Source: Amphritea japonica ATCC BAA-1530
GTDB taxonomy: Bacteria > Pseudomonadota > Gammaproteobacteria > Pseudomonadales > Balneatricaceae
Assembly (NCBI RefSeq): GCF_016592435.1
Contig: NZ_AP014545.1
Coordinates: forward strand, 2,116,693 to 2,180,692
Direction of reading: 5' to 3'
Length of the DNA stretch: 64,000 bases
The notes under the pieces are model-generated. The model made no database searches and was not told where the DNA came from. It was given only the letters and a program-made list of their open reading frames with translations. Numbering within the stretch: the first letter of the stretch is position 1; each line of letters opens with the position of its first letter. Shown here one piece after another: positions 28,452 to 37,059 of the stretch. Position numbers and translations under genes: made by a program.

Positions 28452-29366
28452 TCACCTGCGTAGATCTGACGGAATAAATTCTAAATTAAACTTTCGGTAG
28501 TATCGGTCAAACAGAACCGGGTCCATTTCCTGTAACTTTGAAAAACGTCCAACACGCTTTACTGCACGAATTGCACTTTCATCGAAATGATTATTGCCGC
28601 TGCCTTTAACCACGTAAACATTATCAACTTCCCCGGTCGGCAAGAGATGCAGTGCTAACGAAACTTTCATGCCGTTACGGGCACTTGGAGGACGTCTCCA
28701 GTTTTGTTCTATCTCGTAAGCAATATAGTCACGATAACCTGCGACACTTTGCTGTTCCTGCTCCGCCTGCATTTCCCGCTCTTCTTGAGCCATTGCAGCA
28801 TCCAACTCAGCCTCTCGCTGTGCTTTCGCCTGCTCTTCCCTCTCCCGGCGCTGCTGCTCTGCAAGCTTCTCTTCTACTTCTTTACGCGCCTGCTCATTTT
28901 CAAGCGCTTCTTGTTTCTTTGCGTCAGCTTTCTTCTTCGCATCTGCTTTCTTCTTCGCATCTGCTTTTTTCTTCGCATCTGCTTTTTTCTTCGCATCTGC
29001 TTTTTTCTTCGCATCTGCTTTTTTCTTAGCATCTGCTTTTTTCTTCGCATCCGCTTTTTTCTTCGCATCCGCTTTTTTCTTCGCATCTGCTTTTTTCTTC
29101 GCATCTGCCTTTTTCTTCGCATCTGCCTTTTTCTTAGCATCCGCTTTTTTCTTCGCGTCTGCCTTCTTACGCGCTTCCGCCTGCTTTGCCTGCTGCGAAG
29201 CTTTTATTTGCGTTTTAAGGTCGACCATTTGCGCTTTAACATGACGAGGAGTCAGCTGCCGATGATCCTCAGCATAGCCAAACCAACTATAAAATAGCGC
29301 ACTCAGAATGACCGAATGAAGAATCAGCGCAAGGAAAGCCGGTAGGAGATAACTACGTAAATTCAC
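28452..29366 (-). CDS. tolA: Cell envelope integrity protein TolA
   Basis: 304 aa, shorter than E. coli TolA (421). Domain I is a single TM helix (about 8-27). Domain II is a long charged helix whose first half is 13 near-identical KKADAK hexads plus partial ones (about 65-155), followed by EEKLAEQQRREREEQ. Domain III (about 210-304) has YIAYEIEQNWRRPPSA and GSGNNHFDESAIRAV. It spans the periplasm and couples the TolQR motor to TolB-Pal. Start is GTG. The repeat could expand or shrink and so vary the reach of the rod. Confidence 0.95.
   Translation of the reverse strand: MNLRSYLLPAFLALILHSVILSALFYSWFGYAEDHRQLTPRHVKAQMVDLKTQIKASQQAKQAEARKKADAKKKADAKKKADAKKKADAKKKADAKKKADAKKKADAKKKADAKKKADAKKKADAKKKADAKKKADAKKKADAKKKADAKKQEALENEQARKEVEEKLAEQQRREREEQAKAQREAELDAAMAQEEREMQAEQEQQSVAGYRDYIAYEIEQNWRRPPSARNGMKVSLALHLLPTGEVDNVYVVKGSGNNHFDESAIRAVKRVGRFSKLQEMDPVLFDRYYRKFNLEFIPSDLRR
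28927..29160. repeat. 18-bp tandem repeat inside tolA, 13 units
   Basis: Thirteen in-frame 18-bp units (plus strand GCTTTTTTCTTCGCATCT and one- or two-base variants), coding for the hexad KKADAK on the minus strand. Differences lie at silent positions, so the protein repeat is exact while the DNA has begun to drift. Degenerate half-units flank both ends. Confidence 0.95.
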
Positions 29367-29372
29367 AACACT

Positions 29373-29789
29373 CTACTCTGTAACCAACCCGACACTTTCT
29401 GCGCCGGCTTGTTGAAGCAGGGTCATCAGCTGTATCACATGATCGTAATCAACTCCTCTATCTCCTCGAACCAATAAAAGCTTCTTCGGGTTACTACTGA
29501 GAATCTTGCTAATCCGTTCCTCTACAACTTCACCAGAAACCGGTGCAAGCGGATCTCCTCCTACATCGATAAAATACTGCCCGTCCTTATCAACAGTCAC
29601 AATAACCGGCTCACTGTCCTGGGTATCAACCGGATCTGAACTTGCTTTAGGCAACTCAACGTCAACGCCCTGGGTTAACATCGGCGCGGTAATCATAAAA
29701 ATAACCAGCAACACCATCATCACATCAATGTAGGGTACAACATTGATATCGGCATTGAGCTTACGTTTCGTTTTAGCTCTGCGAATCAT
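29373..29789 (-). CDS. tolR: Biopolymer transporter TolR
   Basis: 138 aa of the ExbD/TolR family. One TM helix near the N-terminus carries the proton-path Asp in NVVPYIDVMMVLL (about residue 22), and a periplasmic domain follows (about 45-138, with LLVRGDRGVDYDHVIQLM). Forms the proton-driven motor with TolQ. Gaps of 19 bases to tolQ and 6 to tolA show a tight operon. Confidence 0.95.
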   Translation of the reverse strand: MIRRAKTKRKLNADINVVPYIDVMMVLLVIFMITAPMLTQGVDVELPKASSDPVDTQDSEPVIVTVDKDGQYFIDVGGDPLAPVSGEVVEERISKILSSNPKKLLLVRGDRGVDYDHVIQLMTLLQQAGAESVGLVTE

Positions 29790-29808
29790 AATATCAGCCC
29801 GTTACAGA

Positions 29809-30489
29809 TCAGCTGGATGTGTGCACACGACGGTGTAACACGCTGGAAAATTCATCTGCAAAGGTCTCGTAACTGTTCATCAGCGTTTCAGTTTTAGCAG
29901 AGAATCGATTATAAGCAATAACCGCAGGAATCGCGGCAAAAAGGCCGATAGCCGTGGCAATCAATGCTTCAGATATACCCGGCGCAACAGATGCCAGTGT
30001 TGCCTGATGAACATTAGCCAAACCGCGAAAAGAATTCATAATTCCCCAAACGGTACCAAACAAACCGATATAAGGGCTGGTTGAGCCCACCGTTGCCAAA
30101 AAGGGTAAGTGTTGTTCCAGCTTTTCCTCTTCACGTGCCAGTGCCACTCGCATACTTCGCTGAGCACCTTCCATAATTGCATCCCGGTCAGCACCGGATT
30201 GCTGACTCAGACGGCTAAACTCTTTTAAACCTGCACGAAAGATATTCTCAGCGCCGTTCTCACTATCAGGGTCTGCATTTACTTCCCTGAATAGTTGACT
30301 CAGATCGACACCAGACCAAAACCGGTCTTCAAATGATCGTAACTTACGCTGCGCCTGTCGTAATATAAAATGACGCTGAAAAATCATTACCCAGGAAATC
30401 ACTGAAGCCAGTAGTAATATCACCATAACCAATTGAACAACTAAACTGGCATTAACCACTAAGCTCCAGATCGACATTTTATCCGGCAC
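29809..30489 (-). CDS. tolQ: Proton channel subunit TolQ
   Basis: 226 aa, MotA/TolQ/ExbB family. Three TM helices (about 15-37, 132-155, 167-190); the conserved core is VGSTSPYIGLFGTVWGIM and ISEALIATAIGLFAAIPAV. The GTG at 30489 is chosen because AAGGGG lies 7 bases upstream; an ATG four codons in is the alternative. It is the first tol gene, and the preceding gene is a DksA-like protein with its own terminator, so the tol promoter must lie at about 30490-30700. ybgC, usual before tolQ, is absent. Confidence 0.95.
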   Translation of the reverse strand: MPDKMSIWSLVVNASLVVQLVMVILLLASVISWVMIFQRHFILRQAQRKLRSFEDRFWSGVDLSQLFREVNADPDSENGAENIFRAGLKEFSRLSQQSGADRDAIMEGAQRSMRVALAREEEKLEQHLPFLATVGSTSPYIGLFGTVWGIMNSFRGLANVHQATLASVAPGISEALIATAIGLFAAIPAVIAYNRFSAKTETLMNSYETFADEFSSVLHRRVHTSS

Positions 30490-30695
30490 GTTTTAACCCC
30501 TTCTGTAGAAAGCTGACAAACAGGCTCTGATAGTAGCGAGATCAGCGTTCAAAATCTGTATTTTTTCTAACATAAAACTGTATTAATAGTGATTCTTTGC
30601 CATTAGGGCTTCAACATAGACAAAACCCAGGCAGGCACCCGTCGGTTGGATGGCTTACAACCATTTAAGTTCAATTCAAAACGGGAAAGGAAAAT

Positions 30696-30721
30696 AAAAA
30701 AACCGCCAGACTGGCGGTTAA
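30696..30721 (-). terminator. Terminator after the DksA/TraR-like gene
   Basis: On the minus strand AACCGCCAG, T, CTGGCGGTT then TTTTTT. It separates the DksA-like gene from tolQ. Confidence 0.85.
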
Positions 30722-30740
30722 TATAACATTGAGGGCCTGA

Positions 30741-31142
30741 TCAAAAAGAGGCAGCTTTTCCACCAGCGCGGTATAACTCATAGCGGGACTGACATCCGAC
30801 ACACAACACAGCCACAGGGTTCGCCATCAAACGGTTCAGTTCAATTTCCTCGCCGCAGTTCTCACAACCCCCGTAACGACCATCTTCAATTCTATGAAGC
30901 GCACTTTTACACTCAAGAATCTCTTCTTCAAGCTGCTTAATGTGAGACGATACGGTCTGCTGCCCCGCCATAACATTGACCGCTTCAGCACGATCCAGAA
31001 CTTCACTGGATGCAACCAGGCTTAATTCAGCCGTCTTATCACACTTCTCATTTTTCAGGTCCGCTTGTAACTGCTCTTCCAGAAACTGTACTTCGCGCTT
31101 CAGGGTACTTAGTTGCGAATCACTCAGGCAACAAGGGTTCAT
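30741..31142 (-). CDS. DksA/TraR-family zinc-finger protein
   Basis: 133 aa from the ATG at 31142, with GAGGTG upstream; an ATG 27 bases earlier lacks one. An N-terminal coiled coil (about 8-90) ends in the typical LHRIEDGRYGGCENCGEEI, and the zinc finger is CxxC (GCENCG) and CxxC (LCVGCQ) about 20 residues apart. DksA-like proteins bind RNA polymerase through the secondary channel. The coil tip lacks an obvious D-x-x-D-x-A, which is needed for DksA activity, so effects on transcription may differ. It sits where ybgC is normally found. A near-consensus FNR/Anr site lies about 80 bases upstream. Confidence 0.85.
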   Translation of the reverse strand: MNPCCLSDSQLSTLKREVQFLEEQLQADLKNEKCDKTAELSLVASSEVLDRAEAVNVMAGQQTVSSHIKQLEEEILECKSALHRIEDGRYGGCENCGEEIELNRLMANPVAVLCVGCQSRYELYRAGGKAASF

Positions 31143-31221
31143 GGTTTTCACCTCTAACGCTTTAAACATTATTGTTTTATGCTTACAACTTAAAAGTTAA
31201 ACCCTGAAACCAGTTTGTGCT

Positions 31222-31235
31222 TTGATATAAATCAG
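31222..31235. promoter_or_regulatory. Possible FNR/Anr site upstream of the DksA-like gene
   Basis: TTGATATAAATCAG matches the FNR/Anr consensus TTGATnnnnATCAA in 9 of 10 fixed positions. It lies about 80 bases before the start codon, in the gap after ruvB. Confidence 0.5.
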
Positions 31236-31257
31236 TTCTGGAAGGCAGATCCCCTTT

Positions 31258-32271
31258 CTATTGATCCCGGTCAGGCAATTCAAGGCCGAAATGACGATAC
31301 GCATTATCAGTCACAACGCGGCCACGAGGCGTCCGCATCATAAAGCCCTGTTGTATCAGGTAAGGTTCAAGCACGTCTTCAATGGTGTCCCTCTCCTCAC
31401 TGATAGCCGCTGCCAGACTGTCGACTCCGACCGGCCCTCCGCCAAACTTCTCAATCATAGCCAACAATAACCGACGATCCATATGATCAAATCCATGCTC
31501 ATCGACGTTGAGCATATTCAGCGCTAAGTCCGCCATTTCAAGGGTGATCTTGCCATCCCCTTTAACCTCGGCGTAATCTCTGGATCGCCGCAGTAAGCGA
31601 TTAGCTATTCGCGGAGTTCCCCGTGAACGACGGGCAATTTCGATAGCCCCTTCATGATCAACACCGCTACCTGAAAGCCGCGCAGAACGCTCAACTATCG
31701 AGGTAAGGTCATCGATGTTATAAAATTCTAAACGCTGCACAATTCCAAATCTGTCCCGCAAAGGAGATGTTAACAAACCTGCTCGTGTCGTAGCCCCAAC
31801 AAGCGTAAAGGGAGGCAATTCCAGCTTAATAGAGCGCGCCGCGGGCCCATCACCTATCATAATATCAAGCTGATAATCTTCCATCGCCGGATAAAGCACC
31901 TCTTCCACCGACGCACTTAATCGATGAATCTCATCAATAAAAAGAACATCACCGGGCTCGAGATTGGTTAACATCGCAGCCAGATCACCCGCTTTTTCCA
32001 ATACCGGCCCCGATGTGGTTTTAATATCACACTCCATCTCATTGGCGATAATATTGGCAAGCGTCGTTTTACCCAACCCCGGAGGACCGAAAATCAGAGT
32101 ATGATCCAGTGCCTCTTTTCGCTTTTTGGCCGCGCCGATAAAAATATCCATCTGCTCGCGCACCACCGGCTGACCCACGTAATCCTGCAACGTTTTGGGT
32201 CGGATAGCTCGATCCTGCACCTCTTCCTGGGGCGCACTTACCGGAGAAACAAAGCGATCAGCTTCGATCAT
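31258..32271 (-). CDS. ruvB: Holliday junction branch migration motor RuvB
   Basis: 337 aa AAA+ ATPase. N-terminal [11 protein letters not shown], Walker [10 protein letters not shown] (about 60-68), Walker B FIDEIHRL, sensor GATTRAGLL, arginine finger region SPLRDRFG, then a winged-helix C-terminus with TPRGRV. The ATG at 32271 fits better than a GTG two codons before. It follows ruvA with a gap of about 30 bases and closes the ruv run. Confidence 0.97.
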   Translation of the reverse strand: MIEADRFVSPVSAPQEEVQDRAIRPKTLQDYVGQPVVREQMDIFIGAAKKRKEALDHTLIFGPPGLGKTTLANIIANEMECDIKTTSGPVLEKAGDLAAMLTNLEPGDVLFIDEIHRLSASVEEVLYPAMEDYQLDIMIGDGPAARSIKLELPPFTLVGATTRAGLLTSPLRDRFGIVQRLEFYNIDDLTSIVERSARLSGSGVDHEGAIEIARRSRGTPRIANRLLRRSRDYAEVKGDGKITLEMADLALNMLNVDEHGFDHMDRRLLLAMIEKFGGGPVGVDSLAAAISEERDTIEDVLEPYLIQQGFMMRTPRGRVVTDNAYRHFGLELPDRDQ

Positions 32272-32301
32272 AGTCACTACTCTACTCGTTAAACTCTGTT
32301 A

Positions 32302-32928
32302 TTAACCCTGCACCATACTTTTCAGTGCCGCCCGAATCAATTCCTCACAGCTGGCCCCCGGCTTAACCTTCTCCGCCTGAGAGATCGCTTTAGTCGCCTG
32401 AACCGGCTTGTACCCTAATGCAACCAACGCACTTTCCGCTTCAGCCCTATGATCAGTTAATGATGCCTGAGGCCCTTCACCCAGATCACCCGTCAAAGTA
32501 AACTCATCGGCATCCGTGAAATGAAAGTCCTTAAGTTTATCTTTCATCTCTACTATCAGTCGCTCAGCCGTCTTTTTGCCAACACCCGGTAAACGCACCA
32601 ATGCAACCGTATCCTGATGCTCCACCGACTGAACAAATTCATTCACACTGATACCCGACAAAATAGTGAGAGCCAGCTTAGGCCCGACACCATTCACTTT
32701 AATCAAAGTACGAAACAACGAACGCTCAGAGCGGTCATAAAAACCGTACAGCAACTGAGCATCCTCTCTTACCACCAAGTGAGTATATAAGGTGATCTGT
32801 TTGCCCACTTCAGGCAACTGATAAAAGGTATTCATTGAAGCATCAACTTCATACCCCACACCGTTCACATCCAAAACGAGTTGCGGCGGATGCTTCTCTA
32901 ACAATTCACCTTTGAGTCGTCCTATCAC
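32302..32928 (-). CDS. ruvA: Holliday junction DNA helicase subunit RuvA
   Basis: 208 aa. N-terminal OB fold ([17 protein letters not shown]), helix-hairpin-helix motifs ([26 protein letters not shown] at about 70-130), and a C-terminal UBA-like domain ([16 protein letters not shown]) that binds RuvB. GTG start. The TRIC-type gene ends only 5 bases before it. Confidence 0.97.
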   Translation of the reverse strand: MIGRLKGELLEKHPPQLVLDVNGVGYEVDASMNTFYQLPEVGKQITLYTHLVVREDAQLLYGFYDRSERSLFRTLIKVNGVGPKLALTILSGISVNEFVQSVEHQDTVALVRLPGVGKKTAERLIVEMKDKLKDFHFTDADEFTLTGDLGEGPQASLTDHRAEAESALVALGYKPVQATKAISQAEKVKPGASCEELIRAALKSMVQG

Positions 32929-32933
32929 GGTTA

Positions 32934-33608
32934 CTATCTCTCCCGATTAACTTTATCTTTGGGCTCAAGCTTGTGCCCTTTCATAACAAATTCTGGCAAC
33001 TCAAGCCCGGTATACATCGATGCCAGCCGTACAACCAGAGCAACCATAATAGAGACCAACATCAGCAACCCGCCATCAACCAGGCCACTAAAGGCTATGT
33101 ATACGATGGCACCCAGCATTGCACAGGTTGCATAGAGCTCACCATTTCGTTGCAAAATCAACGGAATCTGCCCAGTTAAAATGTCGCGAATCATCCCTCC
33201 AGCGCAACCGGTAATCATCGCCATCATCACTGCGATAACCGGAGGCATTCCCAGCGCTATCGCTTTCTGCGCACCTAACACCGCAAACAAAGCCATCCCC
33301 AGAGCATCCAAAAGCAACATCAACCTGCGCGGGTAGGCGAGATAGCGACACAGGATAAAAGCGCTGACAGACGATATAATCGCTGTCCATAGATAGGCAG
33401 TATCCTCAACCCAGATAAGCGGATGATCATTCAGAGAGATATCACGGATGGTACCGCCTCCCAGTGCTGTGACTATCCCCAGCACCACAACCCCCAGGAT
33501 ATCGAGCTTTTTCCCCCGGGCAGCCAGCGCGCCCGTTATCGCAAAGACAGCTACTCCCGCCATATCAAACAGATAGATTAGTTGTTCAGTGGCAATGTAC
33601 TCATTCAA
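32934..33608 (-). CDS. TRIC-type / UPF0126 membrane channel protein
   Basis: 224 aa with seven hydrophobic segments in two repeats, each with a glycine-rich turn ([11 protein letters not shown] at about 47, [12 protein letters not shown] at about 133). This is the UPF0126 (YicG/YadS) family, related to trimeric intracellular cation channels. The start overlaps the ruvC stop (ATGA), and ruvA begins 5 bases after its stop, so it is embedded in the ruv operon and likely induced with it. Function in bacteria is poorly known. Confidence 0.88.
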   Translation of the reverse strand: MNEYIATEQLIYLFDMAGVAVFAITGALAARGKKLDILGVVVLGIVTALGGGTIRDISLNDHPLIWVEDTAYLWTAIISSVSAFILCRYLAYPRRLMLLLDALGMALFAVLGAQKAIALGMPPVIAVMMAMITGCAGGMIRDILTGQIPLILQRNGELYATCAMLGAIVYIAFSGLVDGGLLMLVSIMVALVVRLASMYTGLELPEFVMKGHKLEPKDKVNRER

Positions 33609-34120
33609 CGCAACCGCCCTCCGCGGCTGCTTTTAGCACCCGCCATCATAATGAGACTACTGCGGGTATGAGCATGGCAAAGAGCAATGGCCAACGCATC
33701 AGCCGCATCCTCTTGCGGCACCCCTGGCAACTTTAAAATGGAGGTCACCATGTGCTGTACCTGAGATTTCTCGGCAGACCCTTTGCCCACCACCGCCTGC
33801 TTAACTCTTCGGGCCGAATACTCCGCTACCTCTAACCCTTGATTGACTCCGGCAACAATTGCCACGCCACGAGCCTGCCCCAATTTAAGTGCGGAATCAG
33901 CGTTGCGGGCCATAAACACCTGTTCAATGGCCATCTCCTGAGGACAATACTGCTCAATAACCTCCGTCACCCCGGCATAAACCTGCTGCAACCTTTCAGG
34001 TAATGCATCACCCTTAATACGGATACAGCCACTGGCCACATATTCATTTTTAGACCCAACTGAATTGATAATACCGTAACCGGTTATTCGTGAACCCGGA
34101 TCTATACCTAAAATCAACAT
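33605..34120 (-). CDS. ruvC: Crossover junction endodeoxyribonuclease RuvC
   Basis: 171 aa. Resolves Holliday junctions. Four acidic residues of the RNase H-like site are present: [12 protein letters not shown] (Asp 6), EMAIEQVF (Glu about 67), and [14 protein letters not shown] (two Asp about 138-141). RuvAB come after the TRIC-type gene. A LexA box lies 23 bases before the ATG, so SOS control is expected. Confidence 0.97.
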   Translation of the reverse strand: MLILGIDPGSRITGYGIINSVGSKNEYVASGCIRIKGDALPERLQQVYAGVTEVIEQYCPQEMAIEQVFMARNADSALKLGQARGVAIVAGVNQGLEVAEYSARRVKQAVVGKGSAEKSQVQHMVTSILKLPGVPQEDAADALAIALCHAHTRSSLIMMAGAKSSRGGRLR

Positions 34121-34142
34121 AACCGCTTATCAACTCAAAACA

Positions 34143-34158
34143 CTGTTTATTTATACAG
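34143..34158. promoter_or_regulatory. LexA (SOS) box upstream of ruvC
   Basis: CTGTTTATTTATACAG is a perfect CTGT-N8-ACAG with an AT-only core, extended by A on each side. It sits between the aspS terminator and ruvC, 23 bases before the start codon, and would control ruvC-TRIC-ruvA-ruvB. Confidence 0.85.
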
Positions 34159-34183
34159 AGTACAATACCCCAGATCCGGGCAT

Positions 34184-34210
34184 AAAAAAAGCCGTGCAGA
34201 GCACGGCTTT
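34184..34210 (-). terminator. Terminator after aspS
   Basis: On the minus strand AAAGCCGTGC, TCT, GCACGGC then TTTTTTT. It separates aspS from ruvC. Confidence 0.88.
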
Positions 34211-34230
34211 AAAAATAACTCCGAAACTTA

Positions 34231-35994
34231 TTAAGGCGTTTTGCGCAGCTTAATGTTCAATTCACGTAACTGGGCCGCACTCACTTCACCCGGCGCTTCC
34301 GTCAACGGACAGGAAGCACTCTGAGTTTTAGGGAAAGCTATTACTTCACGGATAGAATCAGAACCTGTCATTAGCATAATCAGACGATCAAGGCCGAATG
34401 CCAGACCACCGTGCGGTGGAGCACCGTATTTAAGCGCATCCAACAGGAAGCCAAATTTATCATCCGCTTCCTCAGCATCGATGCCCAGGATCTCCAACAC
34501 TGTTGATTGCATCTGCTGATCATGAATTCGGATAGAACCACCACCCAACTCACAACCGTTCAAGACCATATCGTAAGCACGGGAAAGCGCGTTCAGCGGG
34601 CTTTCCTTAAGCGCTTCAGGACTACAGCTTGGCGCCGTGAATGGATGATGCAACGCGGTCAGACCACCTTTATCAGTCTCTTCAAACATTGGGAAATCAA
34701 CAACCCATAGAGGAGCCCACTCAGCTTCTGACATCTCAAGGTCTTCACCTACCTTTATACGCAGAGCCCCCAGCGCTTCAGAGACAACCTTTTCTTTATC
34801 AGCACCAAAGAAAATTATATCGCCGTTTTCAGCACCCAAACGCGTCATGATAGCCATTGCTACCTCTTCGCCAAGGAACTTCACGATAGGAGACTGCAGA
34901 CCTTCTGCACCTTTCTCAAGCTCATTCACTTTGATCCAGGCAAGACCCTTAGCACCATAGATACCAACAAACTTGGTGTATTCATCAATGATCTTACGCG
35001 TTAGCTTAGCGCCACCCGGTACTTTCAAAGCAGCCACACGACCTTTAGGGTCGTTTGCAGGGCCGGCAAATACCTTAAACTCAATCTCGGCCATCAGATC
35101 AGCAACATCCACCAACTCCATTGGGAAGCGCAGATCTGGCTTATCAGAACCAAAACGCAACATCGCCTCGGAATATGGCATGCGTGGGAATTCTCCCAGC
35201 TCTACACCTTTCAATTCAAGGAACAGCTTACGGATCATCTTTTCAGTGATGCCCATAATCTCTTCTTCATTCATGAAAGAAGTTTCAATATCGATCTGCG
35301 TGAATTCTGGCTGACGATCAGCACGTAGGTCTTCATCGCGGAAACACTTAGCAATCTGGTAGTAACGATCAAAACCCGCAACCATCAGCAGCTGCTTAAA
35401 CAACTGTGGCGACTGTGGCAACGCAAAGAAATGACCTTCATGCACCCGGCTTGGTACCAGATAGTCACGCGCGCCTTCGGGGGTTGCACGGTTCAGAATC
35501 GGGGTTTCAATATCCAGGAAGCCATTATCATCCAGAAAGTTACGGATAGAGTTACTGACTTTAGAACGAAACCGTAGCTTTTCCTGCATTTCAGGACGAC
35601 GAAGATCGATAAAGCGGTTACGCAGACGAACATCTTCGCCTACCTGCTGATGCTCATCCAACTGAAACGGAGGGGTTTCTGATTTGTTCAGAATAACCAT
35701 CTCTTTACCCAGCACTTCGATCTCACCGGTCGGCATCTCGGAATTAACGGTGCCTTCAGGGCGGTTACGGACGGTACCTTTAATCTCAACCACAAACTCA
35801 TTACGGCAGCTATCTGCCAGTGCAAAGCTCTCTTCACGATCAGGATCAAACACCACCTGAGTCAGACCTTCACGATCACGAAGATCAAGGAAAATTACCC
35901 CTCCATGATCCCGACGACGGTGGATCCAGCCGGTCAGTGTAATATCTTCGCCGATATGTTCTTTTCTAAGATCGCCGCAATAATGACTGCGCAT
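34231..35994 (-). CDS. aspS: Aspartyl-tRNA synthetase
   Basis: 587 aa, bacterial-type class II synthetase. The anticodon-binding OB domain (about 1-110) opens with [16 protein letters not shown]. Motif 2 is in [18 protein letters not shown] (about 217), a GAD insertion follows (about 300-410), and motif 3 is [13 protein letters not shown] (about 525). The first codons of the enzyme charge tRNA-Asp, for which four gene copies lie 17 kb away. Whether it is discriminating (Asp only) or also acts on tRNA-Asn cannot be read reliably. An FmdB gene precedes it. Confidence 0.97.
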   Translation of the reverse strand: MRSHYCGDLRKEHIGEDITLTGWIHRRRDHGGVIFLDLRDREGLTQVVFDPDREESFALADSCRNEFVVEIKGTVRNRPEGTVNSEMPTGEIEVLGKEMVILNKSETPPFQLDEHQQVGEDVRLRNRFIDLRRPEMQEKLRFRSKVSNSIRNFLDDNGFLDIETPILNRATPEGARDYLVPSRVHEGHFFALPQSPQLFKQLLMVAGFDRYYQIAKCFRDEDLRADRQPEFTQIDIETSFMNEEEIMGITEKMIRKLFLELKGVELGEFPRMPYSEAMLRFGSDKPDLRFPMELVDVADLMAEIEFKVFAGPANDPKGRVAALKVPGGAKLTRKIIDEYTKFVGIYGAKGLAWIKVNELEKGAEGLQSPIVKFLGEEVAMAIMTRLGAENGDIIFFGADKEKVVSEALGALRIKVGEDLEMSEAEWAPLWVVDFPMFEETDKGGLTALHHPFTAPSCSPEALKESPLNALSRAYDMVLNGCELGGGSIRIHDQQMQSTVLEILGIDAEEADDKFGFLLDALKYGAPPHGGLAFGLDRLIMLMTGSDSIREVIAFPKTQSASCPLTEAPGEVSAAQLRELNIKLRKTP

Positions 35995-36053
35995 AGTTAA
36001 ATGTTCCTGTTACTTAGCACGCTGAATCAACTTACATTCAGACAAATTAAAAA

Positions 36054-36281
36054 TCAGTTTCCGGATTCACCCTGACCATTCGCCAGGTTCTTTTTCTTTC
36101 CGGTTTTAAAATCGGTTTCATACCAGCCACTTCCGGTTAGTCTAAAACCAGGAGCGGATACTTTTTTTACAACGTCTGCTGACTGACATGCAGAGCATTC
36201 CGGTACTGGCGCAGTCGTTTTCAGCACCAGTTTTTCAAATTCATTACCACATTGACGGCATTCAAAATCAAAGATAGGCAT
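36054..36281 (-). CDS. FmdB-family zinc ribbon protein
   Basis: 75 aa from the ATG at 36281, giving the usual MPIFDFECRQCG start. Two CxxC pairs (CRQC at 8-11, CSAC at about 31-34) form a zinc ribbon, followed by SAPGFRLTGSGWYETDF and a basic tail. Family members are linked to aspS in many gammaproteobacteria; the role is unknown. Confidence 0.85.
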   Translation of the reverse strand: MPIFDFECRQCGNEFEKLVLKTTAPVPECSACQSADVVKKVSAPGFRLTGSGWYETDFKTGKKKNLANGQGESGN

Positions 36282-36449
36282 AATCAGCAACACGACCTCT
36301 GAAAACAATGTTGTTTGAACAACACATCAATACAATCACACAGCGCAATACGCTGACAATCACGCAGAAACACTCTGCGAAGAAAAGCGCGAATTATACC
36401 TGAAATATTGCCCGCTGACAGGGGCAATTAGGCCATTTTAGAAGAGAAA

Positions 36450-36905
36450 TCAGCCAAGCAGATCACTAGCCACGAAATTAACCTCCTGAGGCATCATCAT
36501 CTGTAATTTATGATGTATTTCGTGAACCTGTTCATCAGTGTAGGGAACAGCAGGCAGCGCACCCCATACAGGCGCTGGCCAGACCTTGTCGCTCTCATAA
36601 CGAACAATGTGGTGGAGATGCAGCTGCTTTACCATATTACCTATCGCCGCTATATTCATTTTGTCCGCATCAAAGACATCGTGAAGGTTTTCCGCCAGAA
36701 ATGATGATTCATGTAATAGTTGCGCCTGATCGGCCGAAGAGAGATGGTAGACCTCACTGACTTCAGCCCTTCGGGGAACCAGAATAAACCAGGGAAAATT
36801 AGCATCATTCAGAAGTAATAAGCGAGACAGCGGAAAATCGCCCAGCGTAATACAATCCTGTTCCAGACGCGCGTTCAACTCAAATTCTAATTCCAGTTCA
36901 TCCAT
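36450..36905 (-). CDS. HIT-family protein
   Basis: 151 aa. The histidine triad is at about residues 95-100 as QLHLHHIVRYESD (H-x-H-x-H pattern), with WFILVPRRAEV before it and WPAPVWG after, as in the short proteobacterial HIT hydrolases. Family members cleave nucleotide phosphoramidates or related bonds. AGGAG is 7 bases before the ATG. Monocistronic, divergent from the GNAT gene. Confidence 0.88.
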   Translation of the reverse strand: MDELELEFELNARLEQDCITLGDFPLSRLLLLNDANFPWFILVPRRAEVSEVYHLSSADQAQLLHESSFLAENLHDVFDADKMNIAAIGNMVKQLHLHHIVRYESDKVWPAPVWGALPAVPYTDEQVHEIHHKLQMMMPQEVNFVASDLLG

Positions 36906-37059
36906 TTTTATTCTCCTGGCGTAAATACACCGGCAAACATGCTATCTTGGATATCACCCTCCAAGTTTGCACCACCAGTAGATACATTTACATTGTAATT
37001 TTAGCTTTATTATCGGGCAGTTAGATAATAAGAACAGGCTCTGAACAGTATAGGACAAA

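Noticed and set aside
28652-29297. Long plus-strand ORFs rich in Phe/Leu/Arg, and an alternate minus-strand Lys/Arg frame, over tolA
   Set aside because: They are shadows of the 18-bp tolA repeat, which keeps all frames open.
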